DNA of 64,000 nt from Sporomusa silvacetica DSM 10669 (GCF_002257705.1 NZ_LSLK01000100.1:1-64000); one strand, 5' to 3'. Positions 7,698 to 17,960 are shown, numbered from the stretch's first letter. Notes: generated from the letters alone by a model not told the origin. A program made the numbers and translations.

Positions 7698-8141
7698 TTA
7701 TGGTACTAGCGCTTCTAGTTTTGAAATCAAATAGTTAAACTGTTCTACCTCTGTATCTCCCAAATATTCCTGCAGTGATGCCTGCGCTTCGTCCCATAAT
7801 GTCGTCGCGGTACTTAATGCAGATTTTCCAGCCTCGGTAAGCATTACTTGCCTCGAACGAGGGTCCTCGCCAATATTGATTTTTATGAAACCCATTTCAC
7901 TGAGCGGCTTCATATTGCGGTTCAGAGTAGTTCTGTCAATGCGCATAAATTTAGCCAGTTCACTGATTGTAACCGGCTCTACCTGCTCAAGATGCCTCAA
8001 TAGCGAATACTGTGTAATTTTAATTCCGCTTGGTGCCAAAACCTTTTCATATAATTCGGTCACCGCCCGTGAAGCCCGCCGTATATTAAGACATAGGCAC
8101 GGGCTGGGAATCTTAGGATAGCATCCAGCAATATGTTTCAT
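7698..8141 (-). CDS. MarR-family transcriptional regulator
   Basis: 147 residues with the MarR winged-helix core: TQYSLLRHLEQ, then VTISELAKFMRIDRTTLNRN as the recognition helices, and the wing around INIGEDPRSRQVMLTEAG. I chose ATG 8141 (MKHIAGCY) because a GAAAGGTG site lies 8 bases upstream; the longer frame would extend over the promoter region. The N-terminus has Cys residues (HIAGCYPKIPSPCLCLN) that could be redox- or metal-sensitive. It is followed by the QueG-like gene, its probable target together with itself. Confidence 0.85.
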   Translation of the reverse strand: MKHIAGCYPKIPSPCLCLNIRRASRAVTELYEKVLAPSGIKITQYSLLRHLEQVEPVTISELAKFMRIDRTTLNRNMKPLSEMGFIKINIGEDPRSRQVMLTEAGKSALSTATTLWDEAQASLQEYLGDTEVEQFNYLISKLEALVP

Positions 8142-8173
8142 TGCACTAACACCTTTCAAATGTCGCGAGTTAA

Positions 8174-8185
8174 GTGTATACACAC
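8174..8185. promoter_or_regulatory. Candidate MarR operator/promoter region of marR
   Basis: GTGTATACACAC contains the GTGTA / TACAC inverted repeat with no spacer. On the minus strand it follows a TTGACA element (8227-8232) and AT-rich -10-like sequences (TATACT, TATAAT around 8200-8213), so a bound repressor here would block marR transcription. Confidence 0.35.
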
Positions 8186-8418
8186 ATATATTATTACTTA
8201 TTATAGTATAACCTAATACCTGTTGTGTCAATACTTCCATCCAGCGCTTTGGGGACCAGTCGATAATATATTGTACAATAAATTTATGATGCACAGCAAA
8301 AAATTCCGGAGGTACTTTGGCATCAATTGTAAAATATTACTATATCTCCTATTCACGCGAATTTTTTACTATTTCAATTACCCAATTATTCAAATATACA
8401 CAAAATGGAGGATACTTT

Positions 8419-10395
8419 ATGAACATCAGAAAAAAGCTAACCTTATTACTATTGCTAGCCAGTGCATTACCACTACTTATTTTTATCGGTATTAACTTGA
8501 ACAATTCTATACAACTTGCGCAAGTAACAGCTATGTCGGAGAATTCAAAACGAGCGGAAATTGTTCAAGAGAAAGTAAATAGCTTTATTGATAAAAATAT
8601 GTATGGTGTGAAAGTACTGGCGACAAATCCTACTATTAGTTCCTACGCTGCTCATGACCCTAAAGAGATTAAGTCTATTATTGTTGATGCCGCAAAGATA
8701 TACACAGATTTTAATCCTATGGTCGTTACTAATTCTACCGGAACGCAAGTCGCAAGGATTGATAATGCACCACTGACAAATGTCGCCGACCGTAATTTTT
8801 TCAAATTGGCCATGCAGGGACAAGCAGAAGTAATCTCAGAAATTCTTGTCAGTAAAGACAATGGGCACCTTATCGCTGTACTGGCTGCGCCAATAAAAGA
8901 TGCCGTGAGTGGTAATGTAACAGGTGTTATCCAAGGAACAGTTGAACTTTCCGTGCTAAATGAATTTGTAAAGAGTCTATCTAGTGATACTGTTACTGTC
9001 TATATCCTGGATCGGGATGGAAAACTCCTGGCTCATCCCACGAAAAATCTTCAGAAACCGGAAGAACGTATTGACTTAACCAATTACAGCTTTGTAAAGA
9101 ATGGTTTGTCAGGACAGAGTGGCGCTGAAGAAGTTATCATGGATGAGAAAAAGATGCTGGTAAGCTATATTAAAGATGAAAAATCAGGTTGGCTGATCTG
9201 TACAGAAGTTCCTGACAGTGTTGTGAGTGCTCACAGCCTAACAGCGGCTACGAAACAATCTCTTGTTGGTTTGATTTTGATCATACTAACAGGTGCAGCA
9301 GCTTATGTACTTTCTACTATCGCCACAAAGCCAATTCTCTCCCTAGTATCTGCTGCCAATCGTATTGCCGAAGGTGATTTAACAGTTAAAAAGCTGACAG
9401 TAACATCAACAGATGAACTAGGTTTATTGGCGGAAGCTTTCAATACTATGGTTATTAACCTAACTCAGCTCATCCGTAAGATACAGGGAAATGCTGAACT
9501 GGTTGCAGCTTCCTCGGAACAACTCAATGCAAGTTCTGAACAATCCGCGCAAGCTGCTAATCAAGTAGCTGCATCCATAACTGAAGTAGCGCAAGGCGCA
9601 GATAAACAGCGGGTTGTAGTTGATTCAGCTTCTACCATAGTGACACAAATGTCTGCGAATATTAGTCTTGTAGCTGCTAATGCTAATGCAGTTTCAGAGC
9701 AGTCAGCACTAACCGCGGAAACTGCCCAAGAGGGTGGCAAGGCAATACAAAATGCTGTCAAACATATGTCTGAGCTTGAAACAACTGTAAACTCGTCCGC
9801 AAAGGTAGTAATTGAACTGGGAGAACGTTCTAAGGAAATTGGGCAGATTGTAAATACGATTTCCGGTATAGCCGGTCAAACCAATCTACTCGCTCTGAAC
9901 GCCGCTATTGAAGCTGCACGGGCTGGCGAACAAGGCCGTGGTTTCGCTGTTGTTGCTGAAGAAGTCCGGAAGTTGGCTGAACAGTCCCAAGTTGCTGCAA
10001 AACAGATTGAAGATCTGATTAGAGCCATTCAAAACGAGACCGATAAAGCAGTGCAGGCTATGGATGACGGCACTAGTAAGGCTAAAATTGGTACAAGCGT
10101 AGTAAATGAAGCAGGTATTGCGTTCCAAAAGATAGTTGGCATGATTGCCGAACTTTCACATCAAGTCAGTGAAATATCAGTTGCTATTCAAAATACTGAG
10201 AACGGTAGCCAGCAAATTGTGTCGGCAGTCAGAAATATCGCAGCTTTGACAAACGCAGTAACCGGTGAAACACAAACAGTATCTGCAGCTACTGAGGAAC
10301 AATCAGCAGCCATGCAGGAAATTGCTTCTTCAAGCCAAAGCCTTAGCAAAATGGCTTCAGAACTGCAAGAAGCCATTGATAAATTTCATACCTAA
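8419..10395 (+). CDS. Methyl-accepting chemotaxis protein with Cache sensor domain
   Basis: 658 residues: N-terminal transmembrane helix (about 7-27), a periplasmic dCache-type domain (about 35-270, with YILDRDGKLLAHP), a second transmembrane helix (about 285-305), HAMP, and the cytoplasmic signalling hairpin with the universal NLLALNAAIEAARAGEQGRG tip followed by FAVVAEEVRKLAEQS. I chose ATG 8419 (GGAGG 8 bases upstream) over a longer frame starting at 8317. It is a lone chemoreceptor gene with no che genes next to it; the ligand is unknown, but dCache domains usually bind amino or organic acids. Confidence 0.92.
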   Translation: MNIRKKLTLLLLLASALPLLIFIGINLNNSIQLAQVTAMSENSKRAEIVQEKVNSFIDKNMYGVKVLATNPTISSYAAHDPKEIKSIIVDAAKIYTDFNPMVVTNSTGTQVARIDNAPLTNVADRNFFKLAMQGQAEVISEILVSKDNGHLIAVLAAPIKDAVSGNVTGVIQGTVELSVLNEFVKSLSSDTVTVYILDRDGKLLAHPTKNLQKPEERIDLTNYSFVKNGLSGQSGAEEVIMDEKKMLVSYIKDEKSGWLICTEVPDSVVSAHSLTAATKQSLVGLILIILTGAAAYVLSTIATKPILSLVSAANRIAEGDLTVKKLTVTSTDELGLLAEAFNTMVINLTQLIRKIQGNAELVAASSEQLNASSEQSAQAANQVAASITEVAQGADKQRVVVDSASTIVTQMSANISLVAANANAVSEQSALTAETAQEGGKAIQNAVKHMSELETTVNSSAKVVIELGERSKEIGQIVNTISGIAGQTNLLALNAAIEAARAGEQGRGFAVVAEEVRKLAEQSQVAAKQIEDLIRAIQNETDKAVQAMDDGTSKAKIGTSVVNEAGIAFQKIVGMIAELSHQVSEISVAIQNTENGSQQIVSAVRNIAALTNAVTGETQTVSAATEEQSAAMQEIASSSQSLSKMASELQEAIDKFHT

Positions 10396-10414
10396 GCAAA
10401 ACAAACAAATAACC

Positions 10415-10459
10415 AAAAACAAGCCACAACTCACAAATTTGGAGTTGTGGCTTGTTTTT
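10415..10459. terminator. Bidirectional terminator between convergent genes
   Basis: CAAGCCACAACTC / GAGTTGTGGCTTG, 13-bp stem with T5 after it and an A-run before it, between the stops of the chemoreceptor gene (+) and the amidohydrolase gene (-). Confidence 0.88.
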
Positions 10460-10465
10460 GACAAC

Positions 10466-11164
10466 CTACCTGCTGGCTAATTCTTTGATACTTGCCACCA
10501 AAGCTCCAAGCAGACGGTGAAACCCTTGCGGGTTTTGTGCGGGCACCCGATATTGCTTGTTAATTTCTACCTGCACAGCGGGAATTCTCAGTTCACGGGC
10601 TACATAATTAGTTATCGTATTAAGACCAGTTGCGGCAAAATGTTCCTTGGATATTTTGCCTAACCCGAACTCCCGAAAATTATGCTCTAAAATTTCTACC
10701 AGCTTAGGCTTAGCTAAGAGAGTTTTCCCATAATTTGTGCCAAAGTCTACATCGAATTCCTGCTCACGTGCTGCACCGTGGATGTCTAGTACGAACTTCA
10801 CCTTTTCCCGGTTACAAATATCGGCAATTCTTTCTTTGTAGATGCAGGGGGTATCCATGTTAGGATCGCCGCCATAAAGCTTAGTTGTTGCAATCGCATG
10901 ACAACCTGTCAATTTGCTTAAGAGGTATACAATAGAGCCTGTGAACTGATCTGACATCTTGATTTTTTTTTGCCGATAATGCCTAACAGCATGCGGTGCC
11001 GACACCAAAACAGGTAGTTTCCCCAGGGAAATCCAGAACGGTTCTTCCTGCTTGGGGTTAACGCTTTTATCGGTCTTATAGAAATGCACTCTTTCTATAC
11101 TCACTGCTTCTTCATTACTACGTGCCCGGTTAAACTCTTGCAGAATATCTTCTTGTTGTCCCAA
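10466..11164 (-). CDS. N-formylglutamate amidohydrolase-family protein
   Basis: 232 residues matching the FGase family: VLVSAPHAVRHYR near residue 52 (metal-binding His), VLDIHGAARE near 125 (Asp/His pair) and VQVEINKQYR near 197. The family cleaves N-formylglutamate to formate and glutamate, but many members have unproven substrates. The start is TTG 11164, with GGGGGT about 9 bases upstream; no better start is visible. It lies just downstream of a sensor kinase gene. Confidence 0.78.
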   Translation of the reverse strand: MGQQEDILQEFNRARSNEEAVSIERVHFYKTDKSVNPKQEEPFWISLGKLPVLVSAPHAVRHYRQKKIKMSDQFTGSIVYLLSKLTGCHAIATTKLYGGDPNMDTPCIYKERIADICNREKVKFVLDIHGAAREQEFDVDFGTNYGKTLLAKPKLVEILEHNFREFGLGKISKEHFAATGLNTITNYVARELRIPAVQVEINKQYRVPAQNPQGFHRLLGALVASIKELASR

Positions 11165-11222
11165 ATAAATTAACCCCCGGTTTCATTGTTGATCGATAAG
11201 TGAATAAATTTGTGTAGCTGCT

Positions 11223-13457
11223 TTATCGCTTAAATTTAACAAAAACTGTTGTTCCCTGCGTTGAACTCCGGATACCTAATTCCGCATTATGTCGCTCTGC
11301 AATGCGATAGCAAACCGGTAACCCCAAGCCAGTACCATTTTCCTTGGTCGTTACGAAGGGTTTACCCAATTGATTCAAAATTTCATCAGGTATGCCTGGT
11401 CCATTGTCTTGCACTTCAAGGAAGATTGCATCACTACTGCAATAGGTTTTAATCCTAACATGACCATTGGGTGCCATCGCCTCCATCGCATTTCGCAGTA
11501 GGTTTAAGAGTAGCTGCCGCACTTCACTCGGATCAAACTCGTTATCCGGAGTATCGCCTTTTTCGACAATAACATTATGTCCCAACCGAAGTGCATCAGC
11601 CTGAATCAAGGGGAACATGGTATCGATTATAGCATTTAGGCTCCCGCGTTGCCTAACAATCGCCTTATTCTTAGCCAGCGACAGAAATTCACTAATGATA
11701 GTGTTGGCTCGATCCAATTCTTCGATCATGGTACTCAACTGGTCCTTATAATTAGCAAATTCTGTCCGTTTTTGGAATAACTGCAAGTATCCCCGAACTG
11801 TGGTCATGGGGTTGCGAATCTCATGACCAATACTGGCTGCCATTTCGCCGACAAGGTTGAGACGGTCCAATCGCTGCATTTCGGCCTCTAGTTTCTTTTC
11901 CTTAGTTATATCTTGAGCTACACCGATCCGACATATTTCCCCCTGCAGATGGATGAGTGCATTTGATAGTAGTATTGTAACAATGCTGCCGGCTTTTGTT
12001 CGCAACCGTAATTCGCAATTAGGGACTTCCTCTTTTGTGGCTAAGTCTTCTTTTAGAGTTTCTAGTTTCTTGTCATCTTCTACCCACAAATTCAATTCCT
12101 GAGCCGTGTGCCCCCTCACTTCATCCCGCGTGTACCCAATAACATCCAGAAACCGCTGATTCACCTCGACAAATTTATCATCAGTCATTCTAACGATAAC
12201 TACCATCGCACTCTTACTGTGGAAGGTTTTGTGAAACAGTTCTTCTGACTGACGCAAGGCTTCATCAGCTTGCTTGCGGTTTGTAATGTCCGTGAAAATC
12301 AAAGCAAACTGGTTTCCTTTGTGCAGCGAGTAAGCATAAATACTATACCACCGGTGTAGGTTTCTGTTATACTGCTCAAAATGCATCGGCTGACCAGTAC
12401 GTATCACCTCGGCATATCGCGCTATCGCCACTGCACCGAATGCCGGAAATAATCCTCTATATCCTTGTCCCAGAATTTTATCCCGCGATAACCGTATCAG
12501 TTTTTCATAGCCAGGATTGATATCAAGCACCACTGCATCGACCGGTTGTCCGCAATTGTCATAAATCAGCTCGTAGAGCCCAAAGCCTTCGCCCATCGAC
12601 TCAAATAAAGACCTGTACCGTTCTTCACTTGTCCGCAGCGCATATTCCATTTGCTTTTGTTCTGAGATATTTTTCGTACTTACCAAGAAAAATTCGACCT
12701 GTCCCAATTCATCTATCTCTGGCACAATATGGACCTGATAATATCTGCTTTCGCCATGCACAGAAAAAAGGTGCATATCATATTCTACGCCCCGGCCTGT
12801 CCGCAATACTTCTTCGAATTTAGATTGGTCAGGGGAAAAAACAGTCGCAGCAGTAATTCCTAACTCCCTTACCGCTGTTGGGTTGGCATAGATACAACGA
12901 AACTGCCTGTCAAAGCGGCTAAACGCAAGTGGCATACTCTCAAGCAACATCCGGATTTGCAACTCTCGCCGGAGTAGTTTTGCCTTGATCGCCTTCTCTT
13001 CTGTGACGTCACGCCAAGTAACTGCAATCTCATCATTCAGTTTGATGGCATTCATATCAAAAATTCGGGTAGGAGAAGAATGGTTTTCATTAGCGTTAAC
13101 TGGTACACATAGGTTTATTTGTTCTCCGGTCTCAATCACGTGGCAAAACGCTTCGAATTGCTCTGCTGATTTAGGCAGGGGAAATAACTCCAGCATCGTC
13201 TGGTCGCGAAATTCGTCTTGAGTAATACCAGTGTCCCGGCAAGCCGCCGCATTAACATATTGGTGGACAAAATCTGTAATTTGCCCTGCAGCATCGCGCT
13301 TAGCCTGTAGCAAAGCAAAACCAGCTGTCATCGTATCGCAATATCTTTGGAAACGTTCCTCACTTGTTTGAGCACTTTGTGCTTCTAGCTGGTTGACGGG
13401 CATAACTAGAGACGTTTGCTTCGCTATTTTTACCTGATTCAGCTCGCTGAGTTTCAT
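11223..13457 (-). CDS. Multi-PAS sensor histidine kinase (sporulation-kinase type)
   Basis: 744 residues, no transmembrane segment seen. Four PAS/PAC units lie roughly at 25-150, 155-270, 275-390 and 395-515 (DVTEEK, STKNISEQKQM, TDITNRKQ and AQDITKEKK linkers). The HisKA domain has MAASIGHEIRNPMTTVRGY, phospho-acceptor His in GHEIRNP, followed by HATPase_c with NLLRNAMEAM (N box), DNGPGIP (G1) and GTGLGLP (G2). The architecture resembles the cytoplasmic Kin kinases feeding Spo0A. No response regulator is adjacent, so it is an orphan. ATG 13457 (MKLSELNQ) follows a perfect GGAGGTG; the upstream ATG 13493 has none. Confidence 0.9.
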   Translation of the reverse strand: MKLSELNQVKIAKQTSLVMPVNQLEAQSAQTSEERFQRYCDTMTAGFALLQAKRDAAGQITDFVHQYVNAAACRDTGITQDEFRDQTMLELFPLPKSAEQFEAFCHVIETGEQINLCVPVNANENHSSPTRIFDMNAIKLNDEIAVTWRDVTEEKAIKAKLLRRELQIRMLLESMPLAFSRFDRQFRCIYANPTAVRELGITAATVFSPDQSKFEEVLRTGRGVEYDMHLFSVHGESRYYQVHIVPEIDELGQVEFFLVSTKNISEQKQMEYALRTSEERYRSLFESMGEGFGLYELIYDNCGQPVDAVVLDINPGYEKLIRLSRDKILGQGYRGLFPAFGAVAIARYAEVIRTGQPMHFEQYNRNLHRWYSIYAYSLHKGNQFALIFTDITNRKQADEALRQSEELFHKTFHSKSAMVVIVRMTDDKFVEVNQRFLDVIGYTRDEVRGHTAQELNLWVEDDKKLETLKEDLATKEEVPNCELRLRTKAGSIVTILLSNALIHLQGEICRIGVAQDITKEKKLEAEMQRLDRLNLVGEMAASIGHEIRNPMTTVRGYLQLFQKRTEFANYKDQLSTMIEELDRANTIISEFLSLAKNKAIVRQRGSLNAIIDTMFPLIQADALRLGHNVIVEKGDTPDNEFDPSEVRQLLLNLLRNAMEAMAPNGHVRIKTYCSSDAIFLEVQDNGPGIPDEILNQLGKPFVTTKENGTGLGLPVCYRIAERHNAELGIRSSTQGTTVFVKFKR

Positions 13458-13561
13458 ACGGCACACCTCCGCTATTCCGCAAGCATTTTCCATAATAGCC
13501 TATATTTGGTACATATTATTATTTTTTCGACATCAGCCTTTGTTTTCCTGCTTTCCTCTCC

Positions 13562-15307
13562 CTAATCAATTATCTCTAATCCATCAAACTGCATGTTGTA
13601 GTACTTAGCGTATAGACCATTCTGGGCCAGCAGCGTTTGGTGGTTGCCGCATTCTTGTATCTGCCCGTCGTTGATTACGATGATTTCGTCCGCATGACGA
13701 ATGGTGCTCAGGCGATGAGCGATAATAATTGTTGTCCTCTGCTTGGCCAGTTCTTCCAAAGCGGCTTGAATATGTCGTTCGCTCTCGTTATCAAGAGCTG
13801 AAGTCGCTTCGTCCAAAATCAAAATCGGCGGATTTTTAAGGAAAACACGAGCAATCGCGACACGCTGCTTTTGACCACCGGACAGACGAATGCCCCGCTC
13901 ACCAACATAGGTATCATAGCCCTCTTCTAGGCTAGCGATAAAATCGTGAATATTAGCTTTTTGCGCAGCTGCGATAACCTCTTCTTCAGTCGCGTCCGGC
14001 CGACCGTAAGCAATATTATCCCGTATGCTGCCAGCAAATAAATACACATCCTGCTGCACAATGCCAATGGCATTGCGCAAAGAGGTAATCGTCAGGTCAC
14101 GCACATCCTGGCCCTCAATCAAAATCATGCCTGCTGTCACATCATAGAAACGCGGCAGCAAGGAACAGATTGTTGTTTTACCACCACCGGACGGGCCAAC
14201 AAGCGCGATGGTTTTTCCGGCTTCAACCGTAAAATCAACCTGATTAAGCACATCATTGTTCCCCTCATAAGCAAAGGAAACCTGGCGGTACTCGATGCCT
14301 CCTTTTACGTTGGTAAGGGGAGTAGCCGCTTCTTTGTCCACAATTTCCGGCTGTGTTTGTAACACCTCAGCGAACCGTTTAAACCCGGCATAACCTTTTT
14401 GAAATTGCTCGGTAAAGTTGAGCAACACATCCAGCGGATTGATGAAAATAGCAATATAAAGTGCATAAACCGCCAGGTCAGTGGCCTCTAACTGACCTTT
14501 TCCTATGAAATAGCCGCCGCTTACCAGCACCACTACATACAGCAAACCTTCCAATAACCCGTTACCGGCGTAGAAACTCCCCATGATTTTGTACACGCTT
14601 TCTTTCGATTCGAGAAATTCGAGATTGCCGCGGCGAAATTTTTTCTGTTCGATCTCTTCATTGGCAAATGACTTAATCACGCGAATACCGGCAAGGCTAT
14701 CCTGCACGAGGGCATTGACAGTGGCAATCCGTTTACGGTTTTCCAAAAAGAGTATTTTCATGCGCTTATTCTTGTAGTAGCTGAAAATAGTCATACTCAC
14801 CGCGATACTAAATAAGATCAGCGTCATCGGTATATTAATCATCAGCAACAAAATGAAGGAACCGATCAGTTTGAGACAAGAGATGAAAATATTTTCCGGG
14901 CCGTGGTGAGCTAATTCAGAGATGTCAAATAGATCAGACACCAGTTTAGACATCATCTCGCCGGTATTGTTCTTATCATAATAGGAAAAAGAAAGGCGCT
15001 GTAGGTGATCAAACAGATCTTGCCGCATATCGCTTTCCATCCTCGCACCCATCACATGCCCCCAAGTCGTAATGTAATATTGACAGGCATAACGGACGCC
15101 GTATAAGAGCATCATCCCTGCACCGACATAGCCGATAATGGCAATAAACTCCCTTGTTTGCGCGATTAATAAATTTTTTGTCAGGTAATTGAGCACCTGC
15201 GGAAAAACCAGATCAATGGCCGAGACAATAATAGCACAAGCCATATCAATATAAAAAAGCCGCCGATACGGCTTATAATAATGCAAAAAACCAGCAAGAA
15301 TAGACAT
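13562..15307 (-). CDS. ABC exporter, fused permease and ATPase (MsbA/multidrug type)
   Basis: 581 residues: an ABC_membrane domain with six helices (about 1-310), then a nucleotide-binding domain with Walker A GPSGGGKT, Q-loop VQQDVYLFAGS, signature LSGGQKQRVAIAR, Walker B ILILDEATSALD and the His switch IIAHRLST. It works as a homodimer or with another half-transporter; the substrate (lipid or drug) cannot be deduced. I chose ATG 15307 because GGAGAGGTG precedes it; GTG 15316 would overlap that site. It follows the helicase gene by 15 bases, so co-transcription is likely. Confidence 0.9.
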   Translation of the reverse strand: MSILAGFLHYYKPYRRLFYIDMACAIIVSAIDLVFPQVLNYLTKNLLIAQTREFIAIIGYVGAGMMLLYGVRYACQYYITTWGHVMGARMESDMRQDLFDHLQRLSFSYYDKNNTGEMMSKLVSDLFDISELAHHGPENIFISCLKLIGSFILLLMINIPMTLILFSIAVSMTIFSYYKNKRMKILFLENRKRIATVNALVQDSLAGIRVIKSFANEEIEQKKFRRGNLEFLESKESVYKIMGSFYAGNGLLEGLLYVVVLVSGGYFIGKGQLEATDLAVYALYIAIFINPLDVLLNFTEQFQKGYAGFKRFAEVLQTQPEIVDKEAATPLTNVKGGIEYRQVSFAYEGNNDVLNQVDFTVEAGKTIALVGPSGGGKTTICSLLPRFYDVTAGMILIEGQDVRDLTITSLRNAIGIVQQDVYLFAGSIRDNIAYGRPDATEEEVIAAAQKANIHDFIASLEEGYDTYVGERGIRLSGGQKQRVAIARVFLKNPPILILDEATSALDNESERHIQAALEELAKQRTTIIIAHRLSTIRHADEIIVINDGQIQECGNHQTLLAQNGLYAKYYNMQFDGLEIID

Positions 15308-15322
15308 CAGCAACACCTCTCC

Positions 15323-16771
15323 CTATGGAAAAATATTCACTTTCTTTATCGTATGCACTTTCCCTTTTATCTTCGTATGCAAGAGTGCCTCCATTACAAG
15401 ATCCCCTTTTCCCCCAAGAATCTCAACATAGGAACAAGTATCCTGAATATCGATAATGCCGGTATCTGCTGCACTAACTCCGGCAATATTCGTAATGGCG
15501 CCAAGTATATCGCCAGGTCTCATTTTTGTCTTTTTCCCGGCATTGATCCGAATCCTAGTTATATTTTTATTTAAATTGTCACTTTTATCGCTTTTATAAT
15601 TAGGCATAGCCTTATTTTTATCAAAAATCAGCTTGCCGCTTTCAGCTGCTTCGACTGTCGGAGTTTCTTGCCGCGGTATCTGATAATCAATATATTGCTC
15701 TATCTCCGCTAACGAACTGCGTTCATCCGGAGTTACGAACGTAATTGCCATACCTTCCTTTCCAGCCCGCCCAGTCCTGCCAATTCGATGAACATAGCTT
15801 TCATTATCTACAGGTATATCATAATTGATAACAAGAGCGATACCATCGACGTGAATACCTCTTGCTGCCACATCAGTAGCAATCAGTAATGAAAACTCGC
15901 CTCTCTTAAAGCTTTGCATTGCCTGTAACCGCTCCCTTTGTTCCATGCCACCATGCAAGCTGCCACAGTGAACTCCTTCCTTTTTCATTTTGTCAAATAG
16001 CATTTCTACTCTTTCTCTGGTGTTACAAAATACCAGACAACTATCTGGTCGCTTCGTATAAATTATTTTCAGCGCAAGGTTGATTTTTTCACTATCTTGG
16101 ACCTCATAACATGCCTGCTGAATCAACTCGGCAGGAGGAATTTCTGAATCGACTTCAATCTTTACCGGATTACGCAGATATTGATTGCAGATTTCCTGAA
16201 TTTTGTCCGGCATAGTTGCCGAAAATACCATAGTTACCCTATTAATTGGCAACATTTTTACTATTGCTTCGACCTGGTCGATAAAGCCCATGTCCAGCAT
16301 TTTATCTGCTTCATCGATAATAAGGTATTTGAGCTCGTCCAGATTAACATTTTTTCTTACAATGTGGTCAAATGTTCTCCCCGGTGTACCGACGATAACA
16401 TGTACCCTTTGTTTCAACTCTCTTTTTTGTGCTTCCATAGGTTGTCTACCGAAAAGAGCCACACATCTTATTTTTTTAAACCTGCCAATGTTAGCGATAT
16501 CCTGTTTTAATTGTACCGCCAATTCTCTGGTTGGCGTAAGAACAAGTGCCTGGGGGTACCTTTGTTCCACTTCTATTTTTTCGCAAACCGGAATGGCAAA
16601 AGCAGCTGTCTTGCCGCTGCCTGTCTGGGATCTTACTATAACATCCGTATCGGCAAGAGCTAAGGGTATTACCTGTTGCTGAACCTCAGTAAGTGTTTCA
16701 AACCCTAAATCTTCTAGCGCTTGCACGATTTCTTGGCTAAACTTGCATTTATCAAAACCGTTATTATCCAT
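15323..16771 (-). CDS. dbpA: DEAD-box ATP-dependent RNA helicase, DbpA/YxiN type
   Basis: 482 residues with all helicase motifs: SQTGSGKT (I), PTRELAVQ (Ia), VGTPGR (Ib), DEAD (II), SAT (III), VARGIHVDG (V) and HRIGRTGRAG (VI). The last ~75 residues (RIRINAGKKTKMRPGDILG ... YVEIL) form a DbpA-type RNA-binding domain, which targets 23S rRNA hairpin 92 during 50S assembly. The gene overlaps the 3' end of the CCA-transferase gene by 8 bases. Confidence 0.9.
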   Translation of the reverse strand: MDNNGFDKCKFSQEIVQALEDLGFETLTEVQQQVIPLALADTDVIVRSQTGSGKTAAFAIPVCEKIEVEQRYPQALVLTPTRELAVQLKQDIANIGRFKKIRCVALFGRQPMEAQKRELKQRVHVIVGTPGRTFDHIVRKNVNLDELKYLIIDEADKMLDMGFIDQVEAIVKMLPINRVTMVFSATMPDKIQEICNQYLRNPVKIEVDSEIPPAELIQQACYEVQDSEKINLALKIIYTKRPDSCLVFCNTRERVEMLFDKMKKEGVHCGSLHGGMEQRERLQAMQSFKRGEFSLLIATDVAARGIHVDGIALVINYDIPVDNESYVHRIGRTGRAGKEGMAITFVTPDERSSLAEIEQYIDYQIPRQETPTVEAAESGKLIFDKNKAMPNYKSDKSDNLNKNITRIRINAGKKTKMRPGDILGAITNIAGVSAADTGIIDIQDTCSYVEILGGKGDLVMEALLHTKIKGKVHTIKKVNIFP

Positions 16772-17918
16772 TATCTAACCTCATTTTTTCCCAAACTCCG
16801 GTAATGGCCTTACTATGCTTTTGCCTCAGCCATTCACCAATATCTTTACCTTTTAATTCGGCAGGGACAACATCCTGCACCAGATTCAGGAGTGCCTTAA
16901 ACGGGCCCAAAGCCGGAATATGTAATTTTATTGCCTGTGAAATGATATCAAATTCCTCTACAGTCAACGAACCACGCCTCAGAGTATCAATTGCGGCTAC
17001 AATTTTTTCCGGTTCAGGGACCTCCAGCAATGTCATAATTTTACTGGCAGTTACAGACGCAGTAAGCCAGTCACCAGGCAACGTCATGCGGCTATTCCAG
17101 TGGTATAGACTTTGGTGGTCCATCACAAGGCTCAAACTGGCAAACCTTAGCTTTGGACTTGACGTAGCTTTTGCCACCGAATCCAGGCGATCCATTGCAA
17201 TAGCAAATTGGTCTGCGGGTAAGTCCGCTATTTCTTCAAACACACGTGGCAGTAAATTGCTCTGAACCAAAACCTTAAAAAAACGTGCCGGGGCCGGAGC
17301 GTCGTTCAAGACCTTTGTCAATTCGGTAAGCACCCGTTCAGCAGGCTCGCCGCCAAGTTCATCAGCAGCGCCACTTGCAAGAATCAGTGTCTCATCATCG
17401 ATGGCGAAATCTAAGCGCGCCGCTTGTCCTGCAAGCCGTAAGGCACGTATGGGATCATCAACAAAATGCTGACTAGTGGCACGAAGTATCTTGTTTTTAA
17501 TATCCTGGATTCCATGGAAAGGATCAATCATTTCTCCAGTCAAACTATCTACGGCAATGGAATTCACAGTTGTATCACGCCGAAATAGGTCTTCTTCAAT
17601 GGTTATCTTAGGGTTTGATGCAATCTTGAAACCTTTGTAGCCGCTGCCGACCTTTCGCTCCGTTCTGGCAAAGGCAACTTCACACGGTCTGCCATCGATG
17701 ACCAGCCGAAAAACCGGAAAAGACTTGCCACATTCATCGGCTTCAGGGAAGAGTACTTTGAAGTTTTTCTTAACCATGCCAACTACGCAAAAATCAATAT
17801 CTTTCGGCGCAATTCCTCTCACCGTATCACGGACACAGCCACCGACTCTATAAAGGCGTCCCCCATTCGCGAGAATGGTTTCCGCAAAAGTTCGCTCTGT
17901 TACGACATTGCTACTCAC
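16764..17918 (-). CDS. cca: CCA tRNA nucleotidyltransferase / poly(A) polymerase family
   Basis: 384 residues. The class II nucleotidyltransferase head domain shows NGGRLYRVGGCVRD, then KDIDFCVVG with the two metal-binding Asp residues, and LFRRDTTVNSIA followed by DPFHGIQDIKNKILRAT and DDPIRALRLAGQAARL of the tRNA-binding neck. It adds or repairs the 3' CCA of tRNAs. No HD domain is present. Overlap with the helicase gene suggests an RNA-metabolism operon. Confidence 0.9.
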   Translation of the reverse strand: MSSNVVTERTFAETILANGGRLYRVGGCVRDTVRGIAPKDIDFCVVGMVKKNFKVLFPEADECGKSFPVFRLVIDGRPCEVAFARTERKVGSGYKGFKIASNPKITIEEDLFRRDTTVNSIAVDSLTGEMIDPFHGIQDIKNKILRATSQHFVDDPIRALRLAGQAARLDFAIDDETLILASGAADELGGEPAERVLTELTKVLNDAPAPARFFKVLVQSNLLPRVFEEIADLPADQFAIAMDRLDSVAKATSSPKLRFASLSLVMDHQSLYHWNSRMTLPGDWLTASVTASKIMTLLEVPEPEKIVAAIDTLRRGSLTVEEFDIISQAIKLHIPALGPFKALLNLVQDVVPAELKGKDIGEWLRQKHSKAITGVWEKMRLDNG

Positions 17919-17960
17919 CAGGATCGTCCCCCCTGATTATATTTTTTCATTTTATCTCCA

